Origin: Actinobacillus sp. GY-402
Lineage (GTDB): Bacteria; Pseudomonadota; Gammaproteobacteria; Enterobacterales; Pasteurellaceae
Reading direction: 5' to 3'
Assembly: GCF_014843355.1 (NCBI RefSeq)
Contig: NZ_CP062137.1
Span: forward strand, 868,001 to 932,000
Length of the DNA: 64,000 bases
Shown piece after piece: positions 1-9,935 of the stretch. The notes beneath the pieces were generated by a model. It did no database searches. It worked only from the letters and a program-made list of their open reading frames with translations, and was not told where the DNA came from. Each line of letters begins with the position of its first letter. Within the stretch, counting starts at the first letter, position 1. The position numbers and the translations under genes are program-made.

Positions 1-819
1 GCCATGCAGGATCCTAATCCGCAGGTGGCGGGCAAAGGTTTACAAATGTTGCGGAATGCCGGCATTGAAAGTGCGGTCGGATTATTGGAAGAAAAAGCCG
101 AAAACATTAATCGGGGATTTTTGAAACGCATGCGGACGGGAAAACCGTTCGTACAGCTAAAACTGGCCATGAGCCTGGACGGGCGGACAGCCATGGCGAA
201 CGGCGAAAGTAAATGGATTACCGGCGAAATCGCCCGTGCGGACGTACAGGAAGGGCGCGCGCAGGCGTCGGCGATTTTATCCACCGCCGAAACCGTGCTC
301 GCCGATAATCCGCAGTTAAATGTGCGTTGGGAACAGTTGCCGCAAGAGGTTCAGGCGGAATATTCGCCGGCGGATTTACGTCAGCCGGTTAGAGTGATTT
401 TAGATCGCCGACATCGGGTGCGGCCGGATCACCGGCTTTTTCAGATTGAATCGCCGGTTTGGTTGGTCAGTGAAAACGCGCGGGATATGTCGGCATTTCC
501 GACATTTTGCGAACACATTCGATTAAAAACAACGGAAAATTCTCCCGCACTTTTTGCGCTTATGCAGGAATTAGGCCGCCGTCAGATCAATACGCTTTGG
601 GTGGAAGCGGGGGCAACCCTGGCCGGCGCATTAATCGAACAAAATCTGGCGGATGAATTGATTATTTATATCGCACCGAAATTGCTCGGTGAGCAAGCTC
701 GCGGGCTATGCAAACTGCCTCATGTGACCCGTCTTGCCGACGCACCACAATGGACGTTACAAAGTGCGGTCAAAATCGGCGAAGATTTAAAAACCGTTTA
801 TACAAGGAAATCAGTATGA
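1..819 (+). CDS. ribD: RibD, riboflavin biosynthesis deaminase/reductase, 3' part
   Basis: Bifunctional pyrimidine deaminase/reductase of riboflavin synthesis. The reading frame is open at the window edge, so the zinc deaminase core lies mostly upstream. What remains starts in the AMQDPNPQVAGKG stretch that closes the deaminase domain and continues into the reductase domain (KLAMSLDGRTAMANGESKWITG, NADPH-linked DHFR-like fold). VILDRRHRVRP and LWVEAGATLAGALIEQ are typical reductase segments. An uptake signal (AAAGTGCGGTCA) lies inside the gene near its 3' end. The stop codon overlaps the degS start (ATGA), so the two genes are probably translationally coupled. Confidence 0.93.
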   Translation, partial: AMQDPNPQVAGKGLQMLRNAGIESAVGLLEEKAENINRGFLKRMRTGKPFVQLKLAMSLDGRTAMANGESKWITGEIARADVQEGRAQASAILSTAETVLADNPQLNVRWEQLPQEVQAEYSPADLRQPVRVILDRRHRVRPDHRLFQIESPVWLVSENARDMSAFPTFCEHIRLKTTENSPALFALMQELGRRQINTLWVEAGATLAGALIEQNLADELIIYIAPKLLGEQARGLCKLPHVTRLADAPQWTLQSAVKIGEDLKTVYTRKSV

Positions 820-1859
820 TAAAAAAATTATTACAATCGGCTTTAATCGGCTTGGTTTGCGCCGGTTTAATTTTATTTGTTCTCCCCCGATTCACCGGCG
901 GTTCGCCGATGCAATTAAACGGCGAAGTGGTGTCTTTCAAAGAGGCCGTGCGCATTGCCTCGCCCGCCGTGGTGAATGTGTATAACCAATCTTTCAGCAG
1001 CGAAGCCAATCTGGATGCCGGTGACGTCACCACCAATAACCTGGGTTCAGGCGTGATTATGTCGAAAGACGGTTATATTTTAACCAATAAACATGTGATT
1101 CAAAGTGCGGATCAAATTATCATCGCGTTGCAAGACGGACGCGCTTTTGAAGCGAATTTAATCGGAGCGGACAGTCTGACTGATTTGGCGGTGCTTAAAG
1201 TGCGGGCCGATGATTTAATGACTATTCCGCAAAATCCCGATCGGCCGGTCCATGTGGGAGATGTGGCGTTAGCCATCGGCAATCCTTATAACTTAGGGCA
1301 GAGCGTTTCACAGGGCATTATCAGCGCCACCGGACGTAACGCGATTGGCGAAACCGTCGGCCGTCAGAATTTTATCCAAACGGACGCTTCGATTAATCGC
1401 GGCAATTCCGGCGGCGCGCTGATTAACTCACTGGGTGAATTGGTGGGGATCAGCACGTTGAGTATCGGCAAAAATCCGAATGACATTGCGGAAGGCTTGA
1501 ATTTCGCCATTCCCATCAGTGTTGCCAATGATGTGATGCACAAAATCATCCGCGACGGCCGGGTCATTCGCGGTTATTTGGGCATCAGCACCAATATTCT
1601 TTACAGCAACGGACAAGAACGCGATTTCGGCAAAGGAATTTTAGTAGAAAATATTAAAGCCGGTTCACCGGCCGCCAAAGCAGGAATCCGCCCGGGCGAT
1701 TTAATTCTTAAATACGGTGATGCGGATATTGAATCGCCGGCGCAGATGATGGAGTTAATCAGTAACACCCGCCCGAATACAACGGTAAATCTTATTGTTT
1801 CCCGCTTGGATAAAATTCTTGAACTGCCTGTTGTTATTGAGGAATATCCCGAAAATTAA
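816..1859 (+). CDS. degS: DegS, periplasmic serine protease of the sigma-E pathway
   Basis: Membrane-anchored HtrA-family protease that in relatives senses unfolded outer-membrane proteins and starts cleavage of anti-sigma factor RseA. The 347-aa product has one N-terminal membrane segment (about residues 5-23), a trypsin-like domain with the triad His93 (NKHV), Asp123 (DLAVLKV) and Ser198 (RGNSGG), and one C-terminal PDZ domain (about 255-347). A single PDZ domain and an uncleaved anchor distinguish DegS from DegP/DegQ. I chose ATG 816 because it overlaps the ribD stop and is followed at once by the positive-hydrophobic anchor; the longer upstream frame runs inside ribD. Confidence 0.94.
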   Translation: MIKKLLQSALIGLVCAGLILFVLPRFTGGSPMQLNGEVVSFKEAVRIASPAVVNVYNQSFSSEANLDAGDVTTNNLGSGVIMSKDGYILTNKHVIQSADQIIIALQDGRAFEANLIGADSLTDLAVLKVRADDLMTIPQNPDRPVHVGDVALAIGNPYNLGQSVSQGIISATGRNAIGETVGRQNFIQTDASINRGNSGGALINSLGELVGISTLSIGKNPNDIAEGLNFAIPISVANDVMHKIIRDGRVIRGYLGISTNILYSNGQERDFGKGILVENIKAGSPAAKAGIRPGDLILKYGDADIESPAQMMELISNTRPNTTVNLIVSRLDKILELPVVIEEYPEN

Positions 1860-1955
1860 TTCTTTTTATAAATAAATGACAGAATTTGAGATTGATTTGA
1901 TACAGCGTTGAAAAAATGTGATAGAATTCGTTCCACTGAAATTCAAGTCTCTCTT

Positions 1956-2030
1956 GGGTCGTTAGCTTAGTGGTAGAGCAGCGGACTCTTAATCCGTCGG
2001 TCGAGCGTTCGAATCGCTCACGACCCACCA
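1956..2030 (+). tRNA. tRNA-Lys (anticodon CUU)
   Basis: Cloverleaf read directly: acceptor GGGTCG pairs with CGACCC, D arm AGCTTAGTGGTAGAGC, anticodon stem CGGA/TCCG with loop CTCTTAA (anticodon CTT at 1988-1990), T arm with GTTCGAAT, and an encoded CCA end. CUU reads the lysine codon AAG. It is a single-gene unit followed by a strong terminator. Confidence 0.95.
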
Positions 2031-2036
2031 ACATAC

Positions 2037-2082
2037 AAAAGTGCGGGCAAAAATTCTTTCGTTTTTTTGCCCGCACTTTTTT
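2037..2082 (+). terminator. Terminator built from inverted uptake signals
   Basis: AAAAGTGCGGGCAAAAA and TTTTTTTGCCCGCACTTTT form a long stem followed by T residues directly after the tRNA. The arms are variant uptake sequences (AAGTGCGGG) in opposite orientations, a common Pasteurellaceae terminator design. Confidence 0.9.
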
Positions 2083-2224
2083 GTGAAATTATGCTTTTGG
2101 CGTTAATTTTCATTGTTTATCCATTTTTCCATTCAAGCTAATAAGCGCGTGTTGAAAGATTTTTCTCTGCGAACGTTATATACTGAAATTCCTCCGCAGA
2201 ATGAATCGGAATAAGGAGATTAAG

Positions 2225-2938
2225 ATGAAACAACCAAAAATAGTGGTGCTGACCGGCGCGGGAATTTCGGCAGAATCGGGGATTCGCACCTTTCGGGCGG
2301 CAGACGGTTTGTGGGAAAACCATAAAGTGGATGATGTCGCGACACCCGAAGGTTTTCTGCGCAATCCGACTTTAGTACAGAATTTTTATAATGAACGACG
2401 GAGAAAGCTTTTTGATCCGGCTGTGAAACCGAATGCGGCGCATCTTGCCTTAGCCGAATTGGAACGGGCGGCAGGCGATAATTTTCTCTTGGTGACGCAA
2501 AATGTGGATAACTTGCATGAGCGGGCCGGATCGAAAAATTTAATTCATATGCACGGCGATTTATTGACCGTACGCTGTGAATGGTCGGGGAAAACCTATC
2601 ATTGGGAACGGGATGTGACGGAACAGGATCGTTGCGATTGTTGTTCGCCGCCTCATCGTTTACGTCCGCATATTGTTTGGTTCGGCGAAATGCCGTTAGA
2701 AATGGACCGAATTTACGCCGCACTTTCCGAATGCGATTATTTTATCGCTATCGGTACGTCCGGCAATGTTTATCCGGCGGCGGGATTTGTGCAGGAAGCC
2801 AATCGTTTCGGAGCGCAAACCATAGAATTAAATCTGGAGCCCAGTTTGACGCGTTCGCAGTTTTCACGGCAAAAATACGGGAAAGCGACGGAAATCGTGC
2901 CGATATTCGTGAATGAGCTGCTGGCGGAATTATCTTAA
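2225..2938 (+). CDS. cobB: CobB, NAD-dependent protein deacylase (sirtuin)
   Basis: Class III sirtuin that removes acetyl or succinyl groups from lysines using NAD+. The 237-aa product shows the NAD-binding [14 protein letters not shown] (residues 11-24), [12 protein letters not shown] (91-102), the catalytic His110 in HMHGDL, a small zinc module with Cys118 and the CDCC cluster at 137-140, and [12 protein letters not shown] near the end. ATG 2225 was preferred over an upstream in-frame ATG because AAGGAGATTAAG provides a good ribosome site in front of it. It stands alone, with its own upstream AT-rich region. Confidence 0.93.
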   Translation: MKQPKIVVLTGAGISAESGIRTFRAADGLWENHKVDDVATPEGFLRNPTLVQNFYNERRRKLFDPAVKPNAAHLALAELERAAGDNFLLVTQNVDNLHERAGSKNLIHMHGDLLTVRCEWSGKTYHWERDVTEQDRCDCCSPPHRLRPHIVWFGEMPLEMDRIYAALSECDYFIAIGTSGNVYPAAGFVQEANRFGAQTIELNLEPSLTRSQFSRQKYGKATEIVPIFVNELLAELS

Positions 2939-2949
2939 AATCAACCATA

Positions 2950-2976
2950 AAAAAACCGCTATCAACAGGATAGCGG
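2950..2976 (-). terminator. Terminator of the dxs operon
   Basis: CCGCTATC/GATAGCGG stem with a 5-nt loop. On the minus strand it is followed by seven T residues, so it fits as the terminator of xseB-ispA-dxs; it also sits just after cobB. Confidence 0.8.
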
Positions 2977-3082
2977 CGAATCTTAAAATTAAGAAAATTT
3001 AAAAAAGACAACTGATATTTCTCAATAGCAGTGCACTAGCAATATCTCAGACTCGTCCAATAAATAATAGTTCAAGATTTTT

Positions 3083-4936
3083 TCAACAAATTGTAAAAAA
3101 ATGTCGGATTTTTTCTTCAATGCCTTTTTCGTCCAGTCCCAAATCCGCCAGAATCTCTTGTTGTGAGCCTTGAGGAATGAAGAAATCGGGCAATCCGAGC
3201 TGTAAAAGTGCGGTCGATTTTTGATGAGAATTTAGCACTTCCGCCACTGCGGAACCCGCGCCGCCCTGAATGGCGTTTTCTTCCAACGTCACAATCAGCT
3301 CATGGTTTTGGGCTACGGTTAAAATGCGCTTTTCATCAATCGGTTTCACAAACCGCATATCCACCACTGTCGCATCTAATTTTTCGGCGACGTGAATTGC
3401 CGAAGAAAGCAGCGTTCCAAAGTTTAAGATTGCGATTTTTTTACCTTCACGAATCAATTTTGACTGACCGATCACTAATTCCTGTAACGGTTCCAGTTCC
3501 ACACCGACGGCATTGCCGCGAGGGTAACGCACCGCCGCCGGTTTTCCGCAACGATAACCGGTATACAGCATTTGACGGCATTCATTTTCGTTGCTCGGCG
3601 TCATAATGATTAAATTCGGTACGCAACGCATAAAACTGATATCAAATGCGCCTTGATGGGTTTGCCCGTCCGCCCCCACAACGCCTGCGCGATCGATGGC
3701 GAACAGAACGGGAAGATTCTGAATCGCCACATCATGAATCAGCTGATCATAAGCGCGTTGCAAAAAGGTGGAATAAATCGCCACTACCGGTTTATAACCG
3801 CCGATGGCCAAACCCGCCGCAAAGGTTACGGCATGCTGTTCGGCAATGGCAACGTCGAAATATTGTTCCGGGAAACGTTTGGAAAATCCCACCATGCCGG
3901 AACCTTCACACATCGCCGGTGTGACGCCCACGATATATGGATCTTGTTCCGCCATTTCGCATAACCAATCCCCGAAAATTTTCGAATAGGTCGGTGTTGT
4001 GCCGGATGTGGGCAATTCGCCGCAAATCGGATCAAATTTCGGTACGCCGTGGAAACGAACCGGGTCTTTTTCCGCCGGCGCGTAGCCTTTTCCTTTTTTA
4101 GTCCGAACATGCAGGAATTGCGGCCCTTTTAATTCGCGCATATTGCTAAGGGTGGCAACCAATTCCTCGATGTTGTGACCGTCAATCGGTCCGATGTAGT
4201 TAAAACCGAGTTCTTCGAACAAGGTACTTTCGGGCGAGAACATCACGCCTTTCATGTGTTCTTCGGTTTTCTTCATGAAATTTTTTACGGTCGGGACTTT
4301 GTCCAGAATCTTTTTACTGCCGTCGCGCACCGTAGAGTAGAACGATCCGGAAAATAAGCGAGCAAGATGAGTATTCAACGCGCCGACATTTTTTGAAATC
4401 GACATTTCGTTGTCGTTGAGAATAACCAGCATATCAGTATGTAATGCGCCGGCGTGATTCAGCGCTTCAAACGCCATACCTGCGGTAATCGCGCCGTCAC
4501 CGATTACGCACACGGTTTTGCGTCCGGCGTTTTCCTTTTGCGCGGCGACGGCAATGCCTAATCCGGCACTGATCGAGGTTGACGAGTGGCCGACGCTTAA
4601 CACGTCAAATTCGCTTTCTTCGCGCCACGGGAACGGATGAAGCCCGTCTTTCTGGCGAATAGTCGACATTTTGTCGCGGCGTCCCGTCAGAATTTTATGA
4701 GGATAAGCCTGATGTCCCACATCCCAGATTAATTGGTCGAAAGGTGTTTTATAAACGTAATGCAAGGCGACGGTTAATTCCACACATCCCAGTCCGGAAG
4801 CCAAATGACCGCTGCTTTGACTGACGGATTCGAGCAAATAAGCCCGTAATTCATCGCAAACCTGCGATAATTGTTCTTTGCCTAAGGTGCGTAAATCGTC
4901 CGGCGAATTAATGAAAGAAAGTAAAGGGTATTTCAT
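3083..4936 (-). CDS. dxs: DXS, 1-deoxy-D-xylulose-5-phosphate synthase
   Basis: Thiamine-diphosphate enzyme that condenses pyruvate and glyceraldehyde 3-phosphate, the entry step of the MEP isoprenoid pathway. The 617-aa length is normal. It has the transketolase-like N-terminal domain with VGHQAYPHK and the ThDP/Mg motif [15 protein letters not shown], the pyrimidine-binding domain ([34 protein letters not shown]) and a C-terminal domain. It is the last gene of xseB-ispA-dxs, 5 nt after ispA, so precursor and prenyl chain synthesis are co-transcribed. Confidence 0.96.
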   Translation of the reverse strand: MKYPLLSFINSPDDLRTLGKEQLSQVCDELRAYLLESVSQSSGHLASGLGCVELTVALHYVYKTPFDQLIWDVGHQAYPHKILTGRRDKMSTIRQKDGLHPFPWREESEFDVLSVGHSSTSISAGLGIAVAAQKENAGRKTVCVIGDGAITAGMAFEALNHAGALHTDMLVILNDNEMSISKNVGALNTHLARLFSGSFYSTVRDGSKKILDKVPTVKNFMKKTEEHMKGVMFSPESTLFEELGFNYIGPIDGHNIEELVATLSNMRELKGPQFLHVRTKKGKGYAPAEKDPVRFHGVPKFDPICGELPTSGTTPTYSKIFGDWLCEMAEQDPYIVGVTPAMCEGSGMVGFSKRFPEQYFDVAIAEQHAVTFAAGLAIGGYKPVVAIYSTFLQRAYDQLIHDVAIQNLPVLFAIDRAGVVGADGQTHQGAFDISFMRCVPNLIIMTPSNENECRQMLYTGYRCGKPAAVRYPRGNAVGVELEPLQELVIGQSKLIREGKKIAILNFGTLLSSAIHVAEKLDATVVDMRFVKPIDEKRILTVAQNHELIVTLEENAIQGGAGSAVAEVLNSHQKSTALLQLGLPDFFIPQGSQQEILADLGLDEKGIEEKIRHFFTIC

Positions 4937-4941
4937 AATAA

Positions 4942-5832
4942 TTAATTTTTACGATGAACAATAAATTCCGCTAATGCGCGTAATGCCGTGGTATCAAAAG
5001 AAATTTCATCTAAATTTTTGACCGCACTTTGATAGAGTTCCTGTGCTTTCTGTTTCGCACCGTCCAATCCGAGCAATTTTGGATAGGTACTTTTATCCAG
5101 ATTCAAATCGGCGCCCACGGTTTTACCGATTTCCGCCTGATTACCTTCAATATCCAAAATATCGTCCTGCACCTGAAAAGCCAGTCCGATAGCTTCCGCA
5201 TAACGCTTTAGCCGGCGCGCCAGTTCATGATTTTCATAATGCGGAGAACAAATAAATCCCATCATCAAGGCGGCGGTTAATAATGCGCCGGTTTTATTGC
5301 GATGAATGAATTCCAATTCGGCAAGCGTAACTTGTTTGTGTTCCGATATCAAATCCAGACTTTGTCCCAAGCACATGCCCCGAACGCCGGCGGCACGGCT
5401 TAATTCCCGCACCAGATTTAACTTTTGTTGTGCGGAAAGTGCGGTAGATTTTTCGATGATTTCAAAGGCAAATGCCTGCAATGCATCACCGGCTAAAATT
5501 GCCGTTGAGTGATCAAAAGCAATATGACAGGTAGGTTTACCACGGCGCAGTTCGTCGTTGTCCATTGCCGGCAAATCGTCGTGAATCAACGAATAGGCAT
5601 GGACGCTTTCAATGGCCGCCGCTGCATGGTCCAAGGCGTTTAAATCCGCACCAAGCATACTTCCCGTAGCGTAAACTAAAAACGGACGAATGCGTTTTCC
5701 ACCGAGCAATAACCCGTATTTCATCGCTTCCGCCAGTGGCGAACCGGAGGCGTGAATATCGTCGAATTGGGTTTCCATAAACGCATTAATTCGCTGCTGA
5801 ATTTGTGATAAATTTTGTTGAAAATCGTACAT
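4942..5832 (-). CDS. ispA: IspA, farnesyl diphosphate synthase
   Basis: Short-chain prenyltransferase making geranyl and farnesyl diphosphate from IPP and DMAPP. The 296-aa protein contains the first aspartate-rich motif (DDLPAMDND) and the second (DDILDIEG), with GGKRIRPFL for substrate binding. It lies one base after xseB and 5 nt before dxs on the same strand, the usual enterobacterial/Pasteurellaceae operon. An uptake sequence is embedded in the coding region near the 3' end. Confidence 0.96.
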   Translation of the reverse strand: MYDFQQNLSQIQQRINAFMETQFDDIHASGSPLAEAMKYGLLLGGKRIRPFLVYATGSMLGADLNALDHAAAAIESVHAYSLIHDDLPAMDNDELRRGKPTCHIAFDHSTAILAGDALQAFAFEIIEKSTALSAQQKLNLVRELSRAAGVRGMCLGQSLDLISEHKQVTLAELEFIHRNKTGALLTAALMMGFICSPHYENHELARRLKRYAEAIGLAFQVQDDILDIEGNQAEIGKTVGADLNLDKSTYPKLLGLDGAKQKAQELYQSAVKNLDEISFDTTALRALAEFIVHRKN

Positions 5833-5833
5833 A

Positions 5834-6070
5834 TTATTCGTCCGCGGAATAATCCGTTAAGGGGGCAGTATCACTTTTTTGCAGCAGGATCTGAATCCGC
5901 TGTTCCGCCTGTTGTAACCGTTCTTGTCCTTGTTTGGCCAATTTAATGCCGGCTTCAAATTCTTTTAAGGCGGCTTCAAGCGGTAAATCGCCGCTTTCCA
6001 ATTTGGTTACCACCGCTTCCAGTTGTGTCAGCGCGGATTCAAAATCAAGTTCTACGGGTTTGCGGGCCAT
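5834..6070 (-). CDS. xseB: XseB, exonuclease VII small subunit
   Basis: Small subunit of the ssDNA exonuclease VII complex (partner XseA is not in this window). The 78-aa protein is mostly helical, with the family pattern [23 protein letters not shown] near the start and a second helix [17 protein letters not shown]. It is the first gene of xseB-ispA-dxs; the operon promoter should lie in the short AT-rich stretch 6071-6197 shared with the divergent glycosyltransferase. Confidence 0.93.
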   Translation of the reverse strand: MARKPVELDFESALTQLEAVVTKLESGDLPLEAALKEFEAGIKLAKQGQERLQQAEQRIQILLQKSDTAPLTDYSADE

Positions 6071-6197
6071 ATGAAATCCTAAGTCTATACAAAATAGACG
6101 TATTCTACTTTATTTTTACTTAAAAGTTAAAAAATATGTATAATAGCCACTTTAGTAATAACTATAGCTGAGTACTGTATTCTTAAAGGATCGTCGT

Positions 6198-7016
6198 TTG
6201 AATAATGTAAATTATGTTATAAGTTTACCGACAGCGGTTTCTCGACGCCAACACATCCAAAACGTATTTCAAAAACAGAATGTGTCGTTTGAATTTTTTG
6301 ACGCTATTTCGCCTGATGCAGGCTTAGATGCCGCAATGCGTCGTTTTGCCCCGAATTTACAACAAGCGGAACACTTAACGGCAGGTGAAAAAAGCTGTTT
6401 TATGAGTCATGTTTCTTTATGGCAGAAATGTCTCGATGAAAATTTGCCTTATATCGCCATTTTTGAAGATGATATTTTGCTGGGCGAAAATGCAAGCGAT
6501 TTTTTATCCGATTATCAATGGTTTGAAGCGCGTTTTGATTTATCACGGCCGACTATTCTTAAACTGGAAACGGCGTTAGGAAAGACCAATTTTAAACCGT
6601 TACCTAAAATAGAAGCTTATCAATCCCGTCAATTTATGCGGTTGACGGTCGGCCGCGCGCATATCGGTATGGCGGGTTATATCATTTCTCATGCCACAGC
6701 GAAAGCGTTATTACGCTATGTTAGAACGCGACCGGCGCATACTTTAAAAGCGATTGATTTGATTTTATTTGACGATTTACTGAAAAATCCGGATTTTCAG
6801 CTTGTGCAGCTCTATCCGGCGGTTTGTGTGCAGGATTCGTTTTATAATAAAAACAATGTAACGTTATTGAGCAGTCTGGAAATGGAAAGGGCACACCTTA
6901 AAAAAGTGCGCCCTTATATCGAACCGAAATCGCTTTTTGATGTTGTTCGGAAAATCGTGACGACGCCGTATCGTAAATATCTTAAACTTCAACGTCGTAT
7001 TGTGCCTTTTAAATAA
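6198..7016 (+). CDS. Family 25 glycosyltransferase (lipooligosaccharide type)
   Basis: Probably adds a sugar to the lipooligosaccharide outer core. The 272-aa protein starts NNVNYVISLPTAVSRRQHI, the family 25 N-terminus, has the acidic motif AIFEDDILLGE around residue 90, and continues with RAHIGMAGYIISHATAKALL. I used TTG at 6198, preceded by AAAGGA seven bases upstream, because no in-frame ATG precedes the conserved start. The 3' end overlaps the convergent neighbour by 8 bp. Close relatives are Lex2B/Lic2A-type galactosyl- and glucosyltransferases, but donor and acceptor cannot be read from sequence. Confidence 0.85.
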   Translation: MNNVNYVISLPTAVSRRQHIQNVFQKQNVSFEFFDAISPDAGLDAAMRRFAPNLQQAEHLTAGEKSCFMSHVSLWQKCLDENLPYIAIFEDDILLGENASDFLSDYQWFEARFDLSRPTILKLETALGKTNFKPLPKIEAYQSRQFMRLTVGRAHIGMAGYIISHATAKALLRYVRTRPAHTLKAIDLILFDDLLKNPDFQLVQLYPAVCVQDSFYNKNNVTLLSSLEMERAHLKKVRPYIEPKSLFDVVRKIVTTPYRKYLKLQRRIVPFK

Positions 7017-7791
7017 ATTTATTTTTAGTATACAAACCCCGTTTAAGCCGTTTTCGGATGCGTTTAACAAGCGGTTTGGGTTTCGGTAACGGCATTTGAC
7101 GTTCGGGCGGCGACAATACCGTCGAGCAACGGAATGCGTCCAATGAAAAACGGTCGTTTATCACTTCGTCGCAATGTTGTAAAAAGAGTTTAACATTTTG
7201 TTCGAAACGGCTTTGAAACAGATGATAAATACTGCCTGCGAAAACCGTTCCGATCCCGTAATATCCGTAATTACCTAAACGCCAAATGCCTTCCAACGGC
7301 TCCCGCTCGTAATGTGTCGGATATACGGCGCGGTATGGAACGCCTAATTTTTCCGCCCGATAGGCAACTTCTTCCGCTACGTCGGACCGATCATTTAATT
7401 TAAACGAAGGAAATCCCATGCGTTTATAGCAATCCGTCGCCATAAAAAAGAAAGCGGGTGATGCGAAAATATGGCTGCCGGGATAAATATGATTGGAAGC
7501 CTGAGCCGGCCCCAGAAAAGTGTTATTTTTGTATACGAATTCCGCGGACTGTTCAATAATTTCGCGATTAAGCGGAATACAATCCGGTTCTATAATCGCC
7601 ACAACATTTTTTGTCGCCCGGCTCATGACGCGATCAAGCCATTCGCCGTGTTCCATATTTTCTTCCGTATAAATTACGTTCAGTCCGAAATGCGCCATCA
7701 CTTTTTTATGGGCATTTAATACGTCGCGGTTGAAATTATCCCAATGGAAAGAATGAAATTCCACATCGGATAAATCAAATTTTGCCGTCAT
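7009..7791 (-). CDS. Putative glycosyltransferase-like protein
   Basis: Conserved-looking 260-aa protein of uncertain function. VVAIIEPDCIPLNREIIEQ resembles the DxD-like metal/nucleotide-sugar motif of GT-A folds, and it is followed by a typical acceptor-side pattern (FFFMATDCYKRMGFPSF). The C-terminus is strongly basic (KPKPLVKRIRKRLKRG), which suggests contact with the inner membrane. It converges on and overlaps the family 25 gene, so both may serve surface glycan synthesis. I see no signal peptide or membrane segment. The role is inferred from fold-like motifs and context only. Confidence 0.6.
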   Translation of the reverse strand: MTAKFDLSDVEFHSFHWDNFNRDVLNAHKKVMAHFGLNVIYTEENMEHGEWLDRVMSRATKNVVAIIEPDCIPLNREIIEQSAEFVYKNNTFLGPAQASNHIYPGSHIFASPAFFFMATDCYKRMGFPSFKLNDRSDVAEEVAYRAEKLGVPYRAVYPTHYEREPLEGIWRLGNYGYYGIGTVFAGSIYHLFQSRFEQNVKLFLQHCDEVINDRFSLDAFRCSTVLSPPERQMPLPKPKPLVKRIRKRLKRGLYTKNKFI

Positions 7792-7810
7792 AGTATTTCC
7801 TTAAAATATT

Positions 7811-8536
7811 TTACTGAGCGGGGAGGTTAATTTCCCGGAACGTCATATTCAATCCGTCGATCATCAATAAGCGACCGCATAAATTCGTGCCGATTTTTAA
7901 CCGCACTTTGATGGCTTCCAATGCCTGCAATGCGCCGACGACGCCCACAATCGGCGAAATTACGCCGGCTTCTACGCAACTTAAAGCGGTATCGCCGAAA
8001 AGCCGGCTTAACCGGCGGTAAGTCGGCGTATGCGGTTCGTAGGTAAAGACGGAAATTTGTCCTTCAAAACGAATTGCCGCCCCGGAAACTAACGGGATTT
8101 TTGCCCGTTCGCAACAGCGATCAAGCTGATTTCGGGCATCGACATTATCGGTACAATCCAAAATGACATCAAAGTGCGGTACGATTTCCGATAGTTTTTC
8201 TTCACTGAGCAAACCGTTAACGGTCCGAATTTCAACATGAGGATTTAACGCTTCCAACGAAATTCTGGCGGATTCCACTTTCGCCATATCCAGCCGGCTA
8301 TCGTTATGTAACACTTGCCGTTGCAGATTTGACAAGGTCACCGTATCAAAATCGAGCAGCGTTAAATGTCCCACTCCGGCGGCCGCTAAATATTGGCCGG
8401 CGGCGCAACCTAAACCGCCCAGACCGACGATCAGCATGCGGCTGTCTTTTAATTTTTCCTGTCCGTCAAAATCCACCGATTTCAGAATAATTTGACGGTT
8501 GTAACGCAATTCTTCTTGATAACTTAACTCAGCCAT
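7811..8536 (-). CDS. moeB: MoeB-type adenylyltransferase (MoaD activation)
   Basis: E1-like enzyme that adenylates the C-terminus of MoaD in molybdopterin synthesis. The 241-aa protein has the nucleotide-binding loop IVGLGGLGCAAGQYLA, the arginine finger region NLQRQVLH and DCTDNVDARNQLD. It follows moeA with a 3-nt gap on the same strand. Oddly, both zinc-binding CxxC pairs of E. coli MoeB seem absent: the first position reads TYRRLSRLFG and the protein ends at INLPAQ without the C-terminal pair. HesA/ThiF-type activity is an alternative, but linkage to moeA favours MoeB. Confidence 0.85.
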   Translation of the reverse strand: MAELSYQEELRYNRQIILKSVDFDGQEKLKDSRMLIVGLGGLGCAAGQYLAAAGVGHLTLLDFDTVTLSNLQRQVLHNDSRLDMAKVESARISLEALNPHVEIRTVNGLLSEEKLSEIVPHFDVILDCTDNVDARNQLDRCCERAKIPLVSGAAIRFEGQISVFTYEPHTPTYRRLSRLFGDTALSCVEAGVISPIVGVVGALQALEAIKVRLKIGTNLCGRLLMIDGLNMTFREINLPAQ

Positions 8537-8539
8537 GGG

Positions 8540-9757
8540 TTACGCTAATAATTCGTTAAATAATTCAATCGTTACGGTTTCGCCGGCTTCCACATTGCCT
8601 CGTTCCCGTTCAAGCACGATAAAACAATTGGATTTCACAAAAGAACTGAACAAATGCGAACCCTGGAAACCTACGGGTTGAACCTGCAACTGTCCGTTTT
8701 CGTTGACATGATAAAAACCCCGTTGGAAATCCAAACGCCCCGGTGATTTTTTCAGCTTAGTCGCGGCAACGGCCTGAAGTCGTGCGGGTTGTGAATAAGT
8801 TAAGCCGGATAGTTTGGCGATAACGGGTTGAACAAGCTGATAAAACGTGACTAAAGCGGATACCGGATTGCCCGGCAGCCCGCAGAACCACGCATTATTT
8901 AAACGGCCGAAGGCAAAAGGTTTACCGGGTTTAATCGCCAGTTTCCAGAAGTTGATTTGTCCGACTTTTTCAAGTACGGTTTTGGTGAAATCCGCTTCGC
9001 CCACCGAAACGCCGCCGCTGGTAATCACCAAATCCGCTTGTTCCTGCGCCGTCAGAAAGGCTTTTTCGAATTCGGCTTGATTATCCGGCAAAATACCGAA
9101 ATCCAATACGTCACAGTGTAACTTTTCCAGCATAAGTTTTACGGCGAATCGGTTGGTATCATAAATTTGCCCTTGCTTTAAAGGTTGTCCGACAGGGACC
9201 AGTTCGTCGCCGGTGGACAGCACGGCAACTTTTAACGGCGTAAATACGTCGACTTCTGCAATACCTAACGAAGCGAGCAACGGCAACGACACGGCGTTTA
9301 ACTTTGTACCGGCTTTTAGCACGACATCACCTTGTTTTACATCTTCACCGATACGGCGAATATTTTGGCCTGATTTAGGCAGAGTAGTGAAGGTTACCGA
9401 ACCGTCGGCATTCACGTTAACTTCTTCCTGCATAACTACGGCATCGGCACCTTCCGGAATCACGGCGCCGGTCATAATTCTGACCGCAGTTTGCGCTTTC
9501 CATTCTCCTTCAAAAGGCTTGCCGGCAAAGGATTTTCCCGCAACGAACAGCGTCATGGATTGCGCTAAATCCGCCAAACGGACGGCATAACCGTCCATTG
9601 CCGAATTATCAAAAGAAGGAACGTTAATCGGCGAAATCATATCTTTTGCACAAATTCTATTGGCCGCCTGATGGATGGCAAGGGTTTCCGTTTTTGTCGG
9701 GGAAGGTAAGACGGACAGCATTTGTTCTAATGCCTGTTCGAGCGAAAGTAAAGACAT
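8540..9757 (-). CDS. moeA: MoeA, molybdopterin molybdenumtransferase
   Basis: Inserts molybdate into adenylylated molybdopterin, the last step of molybdenum cofactor synthesis. The 405-aa product shows [14 protein letters not shown] near the N-terminus, the MoCF-binding core LSTGDELV and [12 protein letters not shown], and the KPGKPFAFG and [10 protein letters not shown] motifs. The start ATG 9757 is preceded by AAGGA and is favoured over an in-frame start 36 bases upstream. moeA and moeB form one transcription unit, as in many gammaproteobacteria. Confidence 0.95.
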   Translation of the reverse strand: MSLLSLEQALEQMLSVLPSPTKTETLAIHQAANRICAKDMISPINVPSFDNSAMDGYAVRLADLAQSMTLFVAGKSFAGKPFEGEWKAQTAVRIMTGAVIPEGADAVVMQEEVNVNADGSVTFTTLPKSGQNIRRIGEDVKQGDVVLKAGTKLNAVSLPLLASLGIAEVDVFTPLKVAVLSTGDELVPVGQPLKQGQIYDTNRFAVKLMLEKLHCDVLDFGILPDNQAEFEKAFLTAQEQADLVITSGGVSVGEADFTKTVLEKVGQINFWKLAIKPGKPFAFGRLNNAWFCGLPGNPVSALVTFYQLVQPVIAKLSGLTYSQPARLQAVAATKLKKSPGRLDFQRGFYHVNENGQLQVQPVGFQGSHLFSSFVKSNCFIVLERERGNVEAGETVTIELFNELLA

Positions 9758-9935
9758 AAGCTTATCCTTTTTCCAAAAAATCGGCGCGATCATAACATAA
9801 AAGTGCGGTCACAAAAATGATCGTTTTTTAGGAATATGTTCGGTCTTAAAACGGCAAAAAGATTTTATAATCAAGTTTCGTAATTGTGCGAAAAACCAGT
9901 ATAATAACCGGCAATTTTGACCAATTAGGAATGTT

